A DNA stretch of 64,000 nt from Streptomyces sp. NBC_00536 (GCF_036346295.1 NZ_CP107819.1:2170001-2234000); one strand, 5' to 3'; positions 43,880 to 52,954 are shown, counted from the stretch's first letter. The notes: generated from the sequence alone by a model not told the origin. Translations and numbers: made by a program.

Positions 43880-43954
43880 GGGTCAATCGTGCCAGCTCGG
43901 CGCACTCCCGCCCACGGGAGGCCGACCCCCGCCGCCACGGCCGGGGCATTCCGC

Positions 43955-43966
43955 TACGGTCGGGTC
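43955..43966 (+). promoter_or_regulatory. mscS-like gene -10 (leaderless type)
   Basis: TACGGT (43955-43960) followed by 6 bases and ATG 43967, with no SD. Confidence 0.5.
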
Positions 43967-45025
43967 ATGGAGACCGTACTGCGCCCGCTGATCGTCGTCG
44001 GCGGCTCGGTCGTACTCACCCTGTTCGCCGGGTGGCTGCTCGACCTGCTGCTGCGCCGCGCCGACGCCCGGCACCGCGAGACCCCGCTGTGGGGTCTGCT
44101 GCGCCGCTGCCGCCCGCCGTTCCTGCTGCTGCTGGGCGCGGCCCTGCTGCGGGGCTCGTACCTCCAGGCCGGGGTGCTCCAGACGTACCGGGTGCCGGTC
44201 GGCCGCGCCCTCGACCTCGTGCTGATCGGGGCGGCGGCCTGGCTGCTGGTGCGGATCGCGACCGCGGCCGTCGAATCGGTGTACGCGCGCTACGCCGCCG
44301 GGGCCGCCGACCAGGCCCGGGTCCGCCGGGTCCGTACGCAGGTCACGCTCATCCAGCGGGCCGTCACGGCGATGGTCGTGGTGCTGGCCGTGGCCGCGAT
44401 GCTGCTGACCTTCCCGGCGATGCGGGCGGTCGGCGCCTCGATGCTGGCCTCGGCCGGTCTCGTCGGCATCGTGGCGGGCATCGCCGCCCAGTCCACGCTC
44501 GGGAACCTCTTCGCCGGGCTGCAGATCGCCTTCGGCGACACCGTCCGGATCGGTGACACGGTCGTCGTGGACAAGGAGTGGGGGAAGGTCGAGGAGATCA
44601 CCCTGACCTTCCTCGTCGTACGGACCTGGGACGAGCGGCGGATCACGATGCCGGTGTCGTACTTCACCGGGAAGCCGTACGAGAACTGGTCGCGCGGCGG
44701 CGCCGAGATGACCGGGACGGTCTTCCTGCACCTGGACCACCGCGCTCCGGTCGCCCTGATGCGGGAGAAGCTCCAGGACATCCTGAAGGAGCACACCGAG
44801 TGGGACGGCCGATCCAGCGGCCTGGTCGTCACCGACACCACCCCGCACACCATCCAGGTCCGGGCCGTGGTCACCGCGAAGGACGCGGACGACATCTGGA
44901 CCCTGCGGTGCGCGGTCCGCGAGGAACTGATCGCCTGGCTGGCCGCGGAACACCCGTACGCCCTCCCCCGCATCGCCACCTCACCCGCCGCCGTGCGCCC
45001 CACCGAGGTTCCCCCCGAAAGCTAG
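43967..45025 (+). CDS. MscS-family small-conductance mechanosensitive channel
   Basis: The 352-residue channel starts at ATG 43967. About four N-terminal helices are followed by the pore helix region MLASAGLVGIVAGIAAQSTL and GNLFAGLQIAFGDTVRIGD, the MscS signature entering the beta-domain (VVVDKEWGKVEEITLTFLVV). YFTGKPYENWSRGG and a C-terminal alpha/beta domain complete it. It releases solutes under hypo-osmotic shock. Its last 45 bases overlap the convergent sensor-kinase gene. Confidence 0.92.
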   Translation: METVLRPLIVVGGSVVLTLFAGWLLDLLLRRADARHRETPLWGLLRRCRPPFLLLLGAALLRGSYLQAGVLQTYRVPVGRALDLVLIGAAAWLLVRIATAAVESVYARYAAGAADQARVRRVRTQVTLIQRAVTAMVVVLAVAAMLLTFPAMRAVGASMLASAGLVGIVAGIAAQSTLGNLFAGLQIAFGDTVRIGDTVVVDKEWGKVEEITLTFLVVRTWDERRITMPVSYFTGKPYENWSRGGAEMTGTVFLHLDHRAPVALMREKLQDILKEHTEWDGRSSGLVVTDTTPHTIQVRAVVTAKDADDIWTLRCAVREELIAWLAAEHPYALPRIATSPAAVRPTEVPPES

Positions 45026-46420
45026 CCGGAACAGCGCCCCGCCCCCGGGAGCCCGCTCGGCGGTCAGCTCGGCCCCGTGGGCCCGCGCGATCTGGCGGGC
45101 CATCGCCAGGCCGAGGCCGGAGCCGGGGAGGGCGCGGGAGGTGTTCGCGCGGTAGAAGCGGTCGAAGACGTACGGCAGGTCCTCGTCCGCGATGCCCGGG
45201 CCGTGGTCGCGGACGGTCAGCTCGGGGCGGCCGCCGGGAGCGGTCAGCTCGACCTCCACCGGGAGCCCCGGCGGGCTGAACTTGGCGGCGTTGTCGAGCA
45301 GGTTGGCCAGCAGCCTGCTGAGCCGGGCGGGCACGCCGGGGACCGTGCCCCCGGCCGCTTCCCCGCCCGCGCGGAGGTCCTCGGCCACCCGGAGGGCGAA
45401 CGGCACGGCGGGCCAGTGCGTACGGGCCGCCGCCACCCCGTGTTCCAGCAGCGCGGCGAGCCGCACCTGTTCCACCAGCGGCTGCGGCTCCTCGTCCCGG
45501 GCCAGCTCGATCAGGTCGTTGACCAGCCCGGTCACCTCCCGCAGCTGCCGCCCCAGCGCACCGCTCGCCCGGGCGCGCTGTTCGGGGGTCAGCCGGTCGG
45601 CCCGGGCCAGCAGTTCGGCGTTGGTGCGCAGCGCGGTGAGCGGGGTGCGCAGCTCGTGCGAGGCGTCGGCGACCAGTCGGCGCTGGGCGGTGACGGACTG
45701 TTCCAGCTCGCCCAGCATGGTGTTGAAGCTGTCCGCGAGCCGGGTGATCTCGTCCTCCCGCCCCGGCGGCGGCAGTTCGATCCGGTGCCGGGGGTCGCGG
45801 GTCGCGGCGATCCGTTCCGCGGTGGCGGTGAGCCGGGTGACCGGCGCCAGTCCGGTGCGCGAGACCCAGTAGCCGAGCCAGGCGGCGAGCGGCACGCCGG
45901 CCGCGCCGGTCAGGACCAGCTGCCAGGTGGCCTCCGCGATGCCCGCCTCGACGGTGTCGGCGCGCAGCGCGACCTGCAGGGCCCGTCCGTCCGCGAAGTC
46001 GGTGGTCAGCATCCGGGCGTGGAACCCGGAGACCTCGATGTTCGTGTAGTACGGCCTGCGCTCGCCCGCGGCGACCTCCCGGGTCCGCGCGCCGACCGGC
46101 AGCAGGAACCCCTTCGCCGGGTCCTGTCCGGGATCCGTCGGCACCACCTCCGCACAGGCGGGCGCCGCCTTGAACCGGCACTCCCCGGCCAGCGTCCCGG
46201 GCCCCGCCCCCGCGCCGCGCTGCGCGGCGAGCCGGGCGGACTGGGTGAGGCTGTCGTCGAGCTGCTGGTAGAGCGCGGACCGTACGACGAGGTACGCGGC
46301 CACGCACACCCCGAGCGCGACGAACGCCACGGCGGCGGTGACGGCGAGCGCGAGCCGGGTCCGCAGCGGGCGGCGCCGCCGCCAGGGCGCGCCGAGTCCG
46401 CGGCGACCGTGCCCGCTCAC
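44981..46420 (-). CDS. HAMP-domain sensor histidine kinase
   Basis: The 479-residue kinase starts at GTG 46420, overlapping the regulator stop as GTGA. A first membrane helix (RLALAVTAAVAFVALGVCV) is followed by a sensor loop of about 120 residues with two Cys (GECRFKAAPACAEV). A second helix (WQLVLTGAAGVPLAAWLGYW) leads into a HAMP domain. The H-box is ADASHELRTPLTALRTN; ATP-binding boxes are NLLDNAAKFSPP, DHGPGIADEDLPYVFDRFYR and GSGLGLAMARQIARAHG. The signal is unknown. It is partner of the adjacent OmpR-type regulator. Confidence 0.93.
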   Translation of the reverse strand: MSGHGRRGLGAPWRRRRPLRTRLALAVTAAVAFVALGVCVAAYLVVRSALYQQLDDSLTQSARLAAQRGAGAGPGTLAGECRFKAAPACAEVVPTDPGQDPAKGFLLPVGARTREVAAGERRPYYTNIEVSGFHARMLTTDFADGRALQVALRADTVEAGIAEATWQLVLTGAAGVPLAAWLGYWVSRTGLAPVTRLTATAERIAATRDPRHRIELPPPGREDEITRLADSFNTMLGELEQSVTAQRRLVADASHELRTPLTALRTNAELLARADRLTPEQRARASGALGRQLREVTGLVNDLIELARDEEPQPLVEQVRLAALLEHGVAAARTHWPAVPFALRVAEDLRAGGEAAGGTVPGVPARLSRLLANLLDNAAKFSPPGLPVEVELTAPGGRPELTVRDHGPGIADEDLPYVFDRFYRANTSRALPGSGLGLAMARQIARAHGAELTAERAPGGGALFRLAFGGNLGGAHGGG

Positions 46421-47142
46421 GCCGCGTCCAGCCGGTAGCCGACCCCGTGCACGGTGTGGACGAGGCGCGGTTCGCCCGCCGCCTCCAGCTTCCGGCGCAG
46501 GTAACCGACGTACACGGCGAGCGAGTTGGAGTCCGGCCCGAAGTCGCGGCCCCACACCAGCTCCAGAATCACCTCGCGCGGCAGCACCTGCCCGGGGTGG
46601 CGCAGCAGCAGTTCGAGCAGGGCGGCTTCGGTCCGGCTGAATTCCAGGTTCCGGCCGCCCCGGCGCCCGGTCCGGGTCGCGGGGTCCAGGACGAGATCGG
46701 CGAAGCCGAGTTCCGCGGGGGCGCCGCCCGCCTCCGGCGCGGCGCGCCGCAGCAGCGCCCGGACCCGGGCCACCAGCTCGTCCAGGGCGAAGGGTTTGAC
46801 GAGGTAGTCGTCCGCCCCCGCCTCCAGCCCGTCGACCCGCTCGCTGACCGACCCGAGCGCGGTGAGGACGAGTACGGGCGTACGGTCGCCCAGCGCCCGC
46901 AGCTGACGGCACACCCCGAGCCCGTCGAGCACCGGCATCATCACGTCCAGCACGAGCGCGTCGGGCTGCCAGCCCGCGACCTCGCTCAGGGCGGCCAGCC
47001 CGTCGGCGGCCCCGCGCACCTCGTACCCCTCGACCGCGAGCCCGTCCTCGACGGCGGCCCGTACCTCCGGCTCGTCATCGACCACCAGAATCCGCTGACC
47101 GCCCGCTTGGCTGCCCACCTGACCGCCCACCTGACTGCTCAT
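46417..47142 (-). CDS. OmpR-family response regulator
   Basis: The 241-residue regulator has a receiver domain (acidic pair in VVDDEPEVRAAVEDGL, phospho-Asp in LVLDVMMPVLDGLG, Lys in DDYLVKPFALDELVARV) and a winged-helix DNA-binding domain (FSRTEAALLELLLRHPGQVL, YVGYLRRKLEAAG, VHTVHGVGYRL). The N-terminus carries a Gly/Gln repeat (GGQVGSQAGGQ). It is divergent from the MurG-like operon, and TCTTAG direct repeats lie in the shared 73-base gap, so it probably controls itself, its kinase and the operon. Confidence 0.93.
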   Translation of the reverse strand: MSSQVGGQVGSQAGGQRILVVDDEPEVRAAVEDGLAVEGYEVRGAADGLAALSEVAGWQPDALVLDVMMPVLDGLGVCRQLRALGDRTPVLVLTALGSVSERVDGLEAGADDYLVKPFALDELVARVRALLRRAAPEAGGAPAELGFADLVLDPATRTGRRGGRNLEFSRTEAALLELLLRHPGQVLPREVILELVWGRDFGPDSNSLAVYVGYLRRKLEAAGEPRLVHTVHGVGYRLDAA

Positions 47143-47176
47143 GGGACAAAGAGTGCCAAAGGCGGGTGAGAGAACC

Positions 47177-47193
47177 TCTTAGAACGTTCTTAG
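47177..47193. promoter_or_regulatory. TCTTAG direct repeats, likely response-regulator site
   Basis: TCTTAG at 47177-47182 and again at 47188-47193 has an 11-base period, the geometry typical for OmpR-family dimers. The centre AGAACGTTCT (47181-47190) is also a 10-base palindrome. It lies between the divergent regulator and MurG-like genes. Confidence 0.6.
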
Positions 47194-47215
47194 GGCGCAC
47201 CGGGAGTGTGCGGCC

Positions 47216-48400
47216 ATGACCACACCACTCTCCGTCGTGATCGGTGCGGGCGGCACCGGCGGCCACATCTATCCGGGGCTCGCGCTCGCCGAGGCGCTGC
47301 GCGCCGCCGTCCCCGGGGCGGTCATCTCGTTCATCGGGACCGAACGCGGCCTGGAGACCGAGCTGATCCCCGGCGCGGGCTACCGGCTGCACACCGTCGA
47401 CATGATCCCCTTCGACCCCGCGCTCGGCGCGAAGCGCTATCTGCTGCCCGCGGCCCTGCTGCGGTCGGCGGCCCAGGCCCGTACGGTCATCCGCGCCCAG
47501 GGCGCACGGGTCGTCGTCGGCATGGGCGGCTACCCGAGCGCGCCCGCCGTGCTGGGGGCCCGGATGGCCGGGCTGCCCGCGGTGATCCACGAGTCCAACG
47601 CGGTACCGGGCCGGGCCAACCAGTTCGCGGCCCGGCTCACCCCGCACATCGCGGTCGCCTTCGACCGCAGCCGCGCGCACCTGGCGGGCGGAGAGCGGGC
47701 GCTGACCACCGGAATGCCGATCTCCGCGGCGCTGGCCGGGCTCGCGGAGCTGGACCGCCCGGCGCGGGACGCGCTGCGGTACGAGGCGCGGCGGGCCCTG
47801 CGGGTGCCCGCCGGGCGGCGGCTGGTGGTGTTCAACGGCGGCAGCCTGGGCGCCGTACGGCTCACCGGGGCGGCGGCCGCGCTGGCCGGGCTCTGGCAGG
47901 AGCGTGACGACGTACAGCTGCTGATCAAGACCGGGCCGAAGGCACTGGCCACGGCGGTCACCGAGCTGGCGGCGAACGGCGGGCACCGGATCGCGCGGGC
48001 CGTGCCGTACCTGGACCGGATGGACCTGGTCTACGCGGCGGCGGACCTGGTGGTGTGCCGGGCGGGTTCGGCGACCGTCGCGGAACTCGCCGCGACCGGG
48101 GTCCCGGCCGTGCTGGTGCCCTACCCGCACGCGCCCGGCGACCACCAGACGCACAACGCCCGGGTGCTGTCGGACGCGGGAGCGGGCCTGCTCCTCGCGG
48201 ACGGCGACACCACCGCGGCCGCCCTCGCCCAGCTGGCCGGGCCGCTGCTGGCCGACCCCGCGCGGCTGGCCGCCATGGCCGGGGCCGCCGACCCGGGCCC
48301 GCACGCGCGGGCCGCCGAACTCCTGGCCGCGGAGGTCCTGCGGATCTCCGGCCACCCCCTGCCCTCCCCCTTCACCTTCCCCTCCCTGGAGCACGCATGA
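47216..48400 (+). CDS. MurG-like UDP-sugar glycosyltransferase (GT28), paralogue
   Basis: The 394-residue GT-B enzyme has the MurG N-terminal GAGGTGGHIYPGLALAEAL loop, GTERGLETELIP, VVGMGGYPSAPAVLGARMAG, HESNAVPGRANQFAARL and the C-terminal donor site VVCRAGSATVAELAATGVPA then PYPHAPGDHQTHNA. The genuine cell-wall murG is normally beside ftsW/ftsQ, so this copy beside a sugar epimerase is probably a paralogue that modifies a polymer or lipid carrier. It is coupled to the epimerase by ATGA and divergent from a two-component system. Confidence 0.87.
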   Translation: MTTPLSVVIGAGGTGGHIYPGLALAEALRAAVPGAVISFIGTERGLETELIPGAGYRLHTVDMIPFDPALGAKRYLLPAALLRSAAQARTVIRAQGARVVVGMGGYPSAPAVLGARMAGLPAVIHESNAVPGRANQFAARLTPHIAVAFDRSRAHLAGGERALTTGMPISAALAGLAELDRPARDALRYEARRALRVPAGRRLVVFNGGSLGAVRLTGAAAALAGLWQERDDVQLLIKTGPKALATAVTELAANGGHRIARAVPYLDRMDLVYAAADLVVCRAGSATVAELAATGVPAVLVPYPHAPGDHQTHNARVLSDAGAGLLLADGDTTAAALAQLAGPLLADPARLAAMAGAADPGPHARAAELLAAEVLRISGHPLPSPFTFPSLEHA

Positions 48401-49422
48401 GCACCGCGGCACACACCGGCACCACTCCCTTCAACTGGACCGGCCGTACCGTCCTCGTCACCGGGGCGGAGGGGTTCATCGGGTCCACCCTGGTCGACCT
48501 GCTGGTGGCGCGCGGCGCCCGGGTGCGGGCCTTCGTGCACTACAAGCCGTACGCGGAGAAGGGCCACCTGGCGCGCTACCTGGCCGACCCGGACGGCCCG
48601 GTGGAGATGTGGGCGGGCGACGTCCGGGACGCGGGCCGGGTCAGCGACGCGGTGGCCGGGTGCGACACCGTGTTCCACCTGGCCGCGCTGATCGGGATCC
48701 CGTACAGCTACGTCTCGCCCGGCGCCTACGTCCAGACGAACGTGACCGGTACCGAGAACGTCGCCGAGGCCTGCCGCCGGCACGCGGTGCGCCGCTTCGT
48801 GCACACCTCGACCAGCGAGGTGTACGGCACCGCGCTGACGGCGCCGATCTCCGAGAGCCACCCGCTCCAGCCGCAGTCGCCGTACTCCGCGTCGAAGATC
48901 GGCGCGGACATGATGGCGCTCTCCTTCCACCACGCCTTCGAGCTGCCGGTGACGGTGGTCCGGCCGTTCAACACCTACGGCGCACGGCAGTCGGCGCGGG
49001 CCGTGATCCCGGCGATCCTGGCCCAGCTGCACTCCGGGGCCCGGGAGGTCCGCCTCGGCTCGCTGACCCCGACCCGGGACTTCACGTACGTGACGGACAC
49101 GGCCGAGGGGTTCCTGGCGGTCGCGGAGTGCGACCGGGCCCTGGGCCAGGTGGTCAACCTCGGCTCCGGCCAGGAGATCTCCATCGGCGAACTGGCCGCG
49201 GCCCTGATCAAGGCCTCGGGCCGGGACGCGGAGGTCGTCGTCGACCCCGCCCGGCTGCGCCCCTCGGGCAGCGAGGTCCAGCGCCTCCTCTCGGACAACA
49301 CGCGGGCCCGCGACTGGGCGGGCTGGCAGCCGCGGGTCTCCCTCGCGGAAGGCCTGTCCCTGACCTCGGACTGGATCGCGGCCCACCTGGACCTCTTCGC
49401 CCCGGACCGCTACCAGGTGTGA
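48397..49422 (+). CDS. NAD-dependent epimerase/dehydratase (extended SDR)
   Basis: The 341-residue protein starts at ATG 48397 in an ATGA overlap. Rossmann motif VLVTGAEGFIGSTLVDLLV, DVRDAGRVSDAV, FHLAALIGIPYSYVSP, the STSEVYG segment and the YSASKIGAD active-site Tyr/Lys are clear. VVRPFNTYGARQSARAVIP resembles sugar-nucleotide 4,6-dehydratases and epimerases, including LegB-type enzymes. It probably makes a nucleotide sugar for the coupled MurG-like transferase. The exact reaction cannot be set from sequence. Confidence 0.88.
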   Translation: MSTAAHTGTTPFNWTGRTVLVTGAEGFIGSTLVDLLVARGARVRAFVHYKPYAEKGHLARYLADPDGPVEMWAGDVRDAGRVSDAVAGCDTVFHLAALIGIPYSYVSPGAYVQTNVTGTENVAEACRRHAVRRFVHTSTSEVYGTALTAPISESHPLQPQSPYSASKIGADMMALSFHHAFELPVTVVRPFNTYGARQSARAVIPAILAQLHSGAREVRLGSLTPTRDFTYVTDTAEGFLAVAECDRALGQVVNLGSGQEISIGELAAALIKASGRDAEVVVDPARLRPSGSEVQRLLSDNTRARDWAGWQPRVSLAEGLSLTSDWIAAHLDLFAPDRYQV

Positions 49423-49429
49423 GCACGCC

Positions 49430-49483
49430 TCAGGGACTCCGGAGGCTCCTGACATCCAGGTGACGCAGCACCCGGTCGACGAG
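49430..49483 (-). pseudogene. Duplicated 3' end of the Na+/H+ antiporter gene
   Basis: Read on the minus strand this encodes LVDRVLRHLDVRSLRSP plus a stop, nearly identical to the last 17 residues of the antiporter (IVDRVLRHLDVRSLRSP). A 28-base stretch is identical at DNA level. It lies downstream of the antiporter stop and in the same frame, 55 codons later. It looks like a remnant of a tandem duplication with a diverged centre. Confidence 0.7.
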
Positions 49484-49594
49484 CCCCTCCTCTCCACGCG
49501 CCACTCGCACCGCTCGGCGCCAGGGCGCCTCACGGGCTTCGCGTCGCTGCGCCGGACTCCGTCCGGCGACGGACCGGCCCGGTACGCCCCGCCG

Positions 49595-51187
49595 CTACGG
49601 GCTGCGCAGGCTGCGGACGTCCAGGTGACGCAGCACCCGGTCGACGATCTCCGGATCGGCGCCGGGTTCGCTGCGCGCCGCGAGCACCTCGTGGCGGGCG
49701 GCGGACATCATCTCGCGCTGGATGCGCTGGACGTCCCGGATCCGCTCCACCCGCTTCGCGTATGCCTCGCGCCGTTCCTCGTCGACCATGTCGGGGCTGA
49801 TCCTGGCGCCGACGTCGTACGCGCGCCGGTGCAGCTGCTCGACCAGGTCCTCCGGCAGTTCCTCCGCCTCCTCGATCTCCTTCAGCCTGCGCTTCGCGGC
49901 CTTCGCGGCGCGGATCGCGAGCGCGCGTTCGTAGTCGCGCTCCGCGTCCTGGTCCGCCTCCACGCCCAGGCGCCGGACCAGCCACGGCAGGGTCAGCCCC
50001 TGGAGCACCAGCGTCACCATGATCACGGCGAAGGCGATGAAGACGATCTCGTCGCGGACCGGGAAGGGCCGCCCGTCGTCCGTCCGGTACGGGATGGCCA
50101 GGGCCAGAGCCACCGAGGCCACCCCGCGCATCCCGGCCCACCACATGACGACGCTCTCCCGCCAGCTGAGCGGGATCTCCTCGTCGACGTCGCGCCGGTC
50201 GTGCAGTTTCTGCGCCAGCCAGGACGCGGGCATCAGCCACACCAGCCGGACCCCGATCACCACCGCGGTGACGGCCGCCGCCCACCCGGCCATGGCCCAC
50301 TCGCGGCCGCTCGCCGTGCCGAAGACGTGGTGCAGCTCCAGCCCGATCAGCCCGAAGGCGACGCCGGTGACGAGCATGTCGACGACTTCCCAGAAGGTGT
50401 GCCCGGCGAGCCGGCCGAGCACGTCGTCGGCGTCGGTGGCGTACTCGGCCAGGAACAGCGCGGTGGTGAGCACCGCCAGCACGCCCGACCCATCGAACTC
50501 CTCGGCGAGCACGTAGGCGACGAACGGCACGAGCAGGGTCAGGCCGATCTGCAGCGTGGCGTCGCCGAGCCGCCCCATGAGCCGGTTCGCGGCCCAGCCG
50601 AGGGCCAGCCCGACGGCCACGGCGACGACCGCGGAGAGCACGAACTCGCCGAGCGCGCCGGGCCAGGAGAAGCTTCCGCTGACGGCCGCGGCGATGGCCA
50701 CGTGGTAGAGCACGATGGCGGTCACGTCGTTGAAGAGGCCCTCGCCCTCCAGGATCGACACCATCCGGCGGGGCAGTCTGAGCGTTCCGGCGACTGCGGT
50801 GGCCGCGACCGGGTCGGGCGGGGCCACGAGCGCGCCGAGCGCGACGGCGGCCGCGACCGGCAGCCCGGGCACGACCGCGTGCGCGACGGCGGCCACGGCG
50901 GCGGTGGTCACGAAGACGAGCGCCACGGCGAGCAGGAAGATGGGCCGGATGTTGGCCGCGAACTGCCGCCACGAGGTCCGCTGCACGGAGGCGTACAGCA
51001 GCGGCGGCAGGACGAGCGGCAGGATGAACTCGGGCGGGATGTCGACGTTCGGCACGGCGGGCACGAGGGCCAGCACCACCCCGCCGATGGTCATCAGCAC
51101 CGGCGCGGGCAACCCGAGCCGGTCACCGAGCGGAACGGAAACGACGGCCCCGAGCAGCAGGACGAAGAGGAGCGCGAGCTGATCCAC
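49595..51187 (-). CDS. Na+/H+ antiporter (CPA1/NhaP type)
   Basis: The start is taken as GTG 51187 (VDQLALLFVLLLGAVVSVPL); ATG 51205 is six codons upstream and also possible. The 530-residue protein has about 12 membrane helices with the CPA1 motifs ALVAPPDPVAATAVAG and EGEGLFNDVTAIVLYH (ion-binding Asn-Asp) and WAGMRGVASVALALAIPYR. A cytoplasmic helical tail of about 150 residues (RRLKEIEEAEELPEDLVEQL) follows. It likely exchanges Na+ or K+ for H+. A partial copy of its 3' end lies downstream. Confidence 0.9.
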   Translation of the reverse strand: MDQLALLFVLLLGAVVSVPLGDRLGLPAPVLMTIGGVVLALVPAVPNVDIPPEFILPLVLPPLLYASVQRTSWRQFAANIRPIFLLAVALVFVTTAAVAAVAHAVVPGLPVAAAVALGALVAPPDPVAATAVAGTLRLPRRMVSILEGEGLFNDVTAIVLYHVAIAAAVSGSFSWPGALGEFVLSAVVAVAVGLALGWAANRLMGRLGDATLQIGLTLLVPFVAYVLAEEFDGSGVLAVLTTALFLAEYATDADDVLGRLAGHTFWEVVDMLVTGVAFGLIGLELHHVFGTASGREWAMAGWAAAVTAVVIGVRLVWLMPASWLAQKLHDRRDVDEEIPLSWRESVVMWWAGMRGVASVALALAIPYRTDDGRPFPVRDEIVFIAFAVIMVTLVLQGLTLPWLVRRLGVEADQDAERDYERALAIRAAKAAKRRLKEIEEAEELPEDLVEQLHRRAYDVGARISPDMVDEERREAYAKRVERIRDVQRIQREMMSAARHEVLAARSEPGADPEIVDRVLRHLDVRSLRSP

Positions 51188-51261
51188 TCCCACACCCTGC
51201 CGCATCCGCTGGCACTCGGCCCACAGGCACACGCGCACCGGATATCCAGCGGCCACCCGAT

Positions 51262-51372
51262 CCAGCCCCGCCGGCGTTTGAGGCGCCGCCGGAGGCACCC
51301 CCCGGCGCCGCCGGAGTCGGCACGACCCGAGCCAAATCCAGCCCCGCCGGCGTTTGAGGCGCCGCCGGAGGC
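51262..51372. repeat. Two copies of the GCCGGCGTTTGAGGCGCC-type repeat
   Basis: Copies at 51262-51296 and 51338-51372, both CCAGCCCCGCCGGCGTTTGA followed by GGCGCCGCCGGAGGC, in the gap between the GNAT gene end and the antiporter start. In this variant CCGGCG and CGCCGG can pair around the TTTGAG loop. Confidence 0.85.
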
Positions 51373-51456
51373 AACACCAGCCCGCCGCAGGCGGCAGCGC
51401 GCCCCGCCGGAGTCGGGATCAGCCCGCCCGGCGCCTGAGGGCAGAACGACGAACGG

Positions 51457-51954
51457 CTAGCGCAGCGGACGCCGCATCGCCCGGTGCGGCATCCCCGCAT
51501 CGTCGAACTCCGGCCCGTACGCCACGTACCCGAGCCGCTCGTAGAACCCGAGCGCATGGGTCTGCGCCCCGAGATCCACCGCGGCCAGCCCCATCCGCAC
51601 GGCCTCGCCCTCGATGGCCCGGACCAGCGCGGCCCCGACCCCGAGCCCGCGCGCGGCCTTGGTCACGGCGAGGCGGCCGAGCGAGCCCACGTCCGGGGAG
51701 CCGGTCTTGCCGAGCGCGGCCGCACCGTGCAGCAGCCGCCCGGTGCCCAGCGGTCCGCCGGGGCCCACCGCCAGGACGTGCACCGCGTCCGCGTCGTAGG
51801 CGTCGTACTCCAGCGATTCCGGCACGGACTGCTCGATCACGAAGACCTCGGTCCGCACGGCGAAGCAGGCCGCGCGATCGGCCTCCGACTCCGCGACGCG
51901 GACCTCGTAGCCGACGGGTCCGGCCGGTCCGGCAGTCGCCGCGCCCACCGTCAC
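51457..51954 (-). CDS. GNAT family N-acetyltransferase
   Basis: The 165-residue protein starts at GTG 51954, overlapping the pseudouridine synthase stop as [56 protein letters not shown] (acetyl-CoA motif A, R-G-x-G-x-G/A) and [21 protein letters not shown] (motif B) are typical of ElaA-like GNATs. The substrate is unknown. It is translationally coupled to the rluD-family gene. Confidence 0.9.
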   Translation of the reverse strand: MTVGAATAGPAGPVGYEVRVAESEADRAACFAVRTEVFVIEQSVPESLEYDAYDADAVHVLAVGPGGPLGTGRLLHGAAALGKTGSPDVGSLGRLAVTKAARGLGVGAALVRAIEGEAVRMGLAAVDLGAQTHALGFYERLGYVAYGPEFDDAGMPHRAMRRPLR

Positions 51955-52892
51955 TCGCTCTCGGCGCGGATCACGTCCAGCGCGTGCTGCAGGTCGGCCG
52001 GGTAGGTGCTCTCGAACTCGACCCACTGGCCGTCCGACGGGTGCTCGAAGCCGAGCCGCACCGCGTGCAGCCACTGCCGGGTCAGGCCGAGGCGCTTGGC
52101 GATGGTCGGGTCGGCGCCGTAGGTGAGGTCGCCCACGCAGGGGTGCCGGTGCGCCGACATGTGCACGCGGATCTGGTGCGTACGGCCGGTCTCCAGCTTG
52201 ATGTCCAGCAGCGAGGCCGCGCGGAACGCCTCGATCAGGTCGTAGTGGGTGACCGAGGGCTTGCCCTCCTGGGTCACGGCCCACTTCCAGTCCGAGCTGG
52301 GGTGGCGGCCGATGGGGGCGTCGATGGTGCCGCTCATCGGGTCCGGGTGGCCCTGGACCAGCGCGTGGTAGCGCTTGTCCACGACGCGCTCGCGGAACTG
52401 CTGCTTGAGGGAGGTGTAGGCCCGCTCGGACTTGGCGACGGCCATCAGGCCGGACGTGCCGACGTCGAGGCGGTGCACCACGCCCTGGCGCTCGGAGGCG
52501 CCGGAGGTGGAGATCCGGTATCCGGCGGCGGCGAGGCCGCCGATGACGGTGGTGCCGGTCCAGCCGGGGCTGGGGTGGGCGGCGACGCCCACGGGCTTCA
52601 TGACCACCACGATGTCGTCGTCGTCGTGGACGATCTCCATGCCCTCGACGGGCTCGGCCACCAGCTCGACCGGGCGCGGCGGGGCGGGCATCTCGACTTC
52701 GAGCCAGGCGCCGCCGTGCACCCGCTCGGACTTCCCGACGACACTGCCGTCGACCGACACCTTCCCGGCCGAGGCCAGTTCGGCCGCCTTCGTCCGGGAA
52801 AACCCGAACATACGGGCGATCGCAGCGTCGATGCGCTCGCCTTCGAGGCCGTCGGGAACAGGCAGGGTTCGGATCTCGGGAATCGTACTCAC
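51951..52892 (-). CDS. RluA/RluD-family 23S rRNA pseudouridine synthase
   Basis: The 313-residue protein starts at GTG 52892 ([15 protein letters not shown]); the frame extends to 53027 only within lspA. An N-terminal S4 RNA-binding domain ([31 protein letters not shown]) precedes the catalytic domain. The catalytic Asp is in [38 protein letters not shown] is the usual C-terminal motif. It isomerises uridines in large-subunit rRNA. A CATACT box 6 bases before the GTG suggests a leaderless message. Confidence 0.92.
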   Translation of the reverse strand: MSTIPEIRTLPVPDGLEGERIDAAIARMFGFSRTKAAELASAGKVSVDGSVVGKSERVHGGAWLEVEMPAPPRPVELVAEPVEGMEIVHDDDDIVVVMKPVGVAAHPSPGWTGTTVIGGLAAAGYRISTSGASERQGVVHRLDVGTSGLMAVAKSERAYTSLKQQFRERVVDKRYHALVQGHPDPMSGTIDAPIGRHPSSDWKWAVTQEGKPSVTHYDLIEAFRAASLLDIKLETGRTHQIRVHMSAHRHPCVGDLTYGADPTIAKRLGLTRQWLHAVRLGFEHPSDGQWVEFESTYPADLQHALDVIRAESE

Positions 52893-52954
52893 CTGTCGAG
52901 TATGCCGGACAAGACCGCCCCGCCGATCCGCGATCATGCTCCGGGCGGCCCCGA

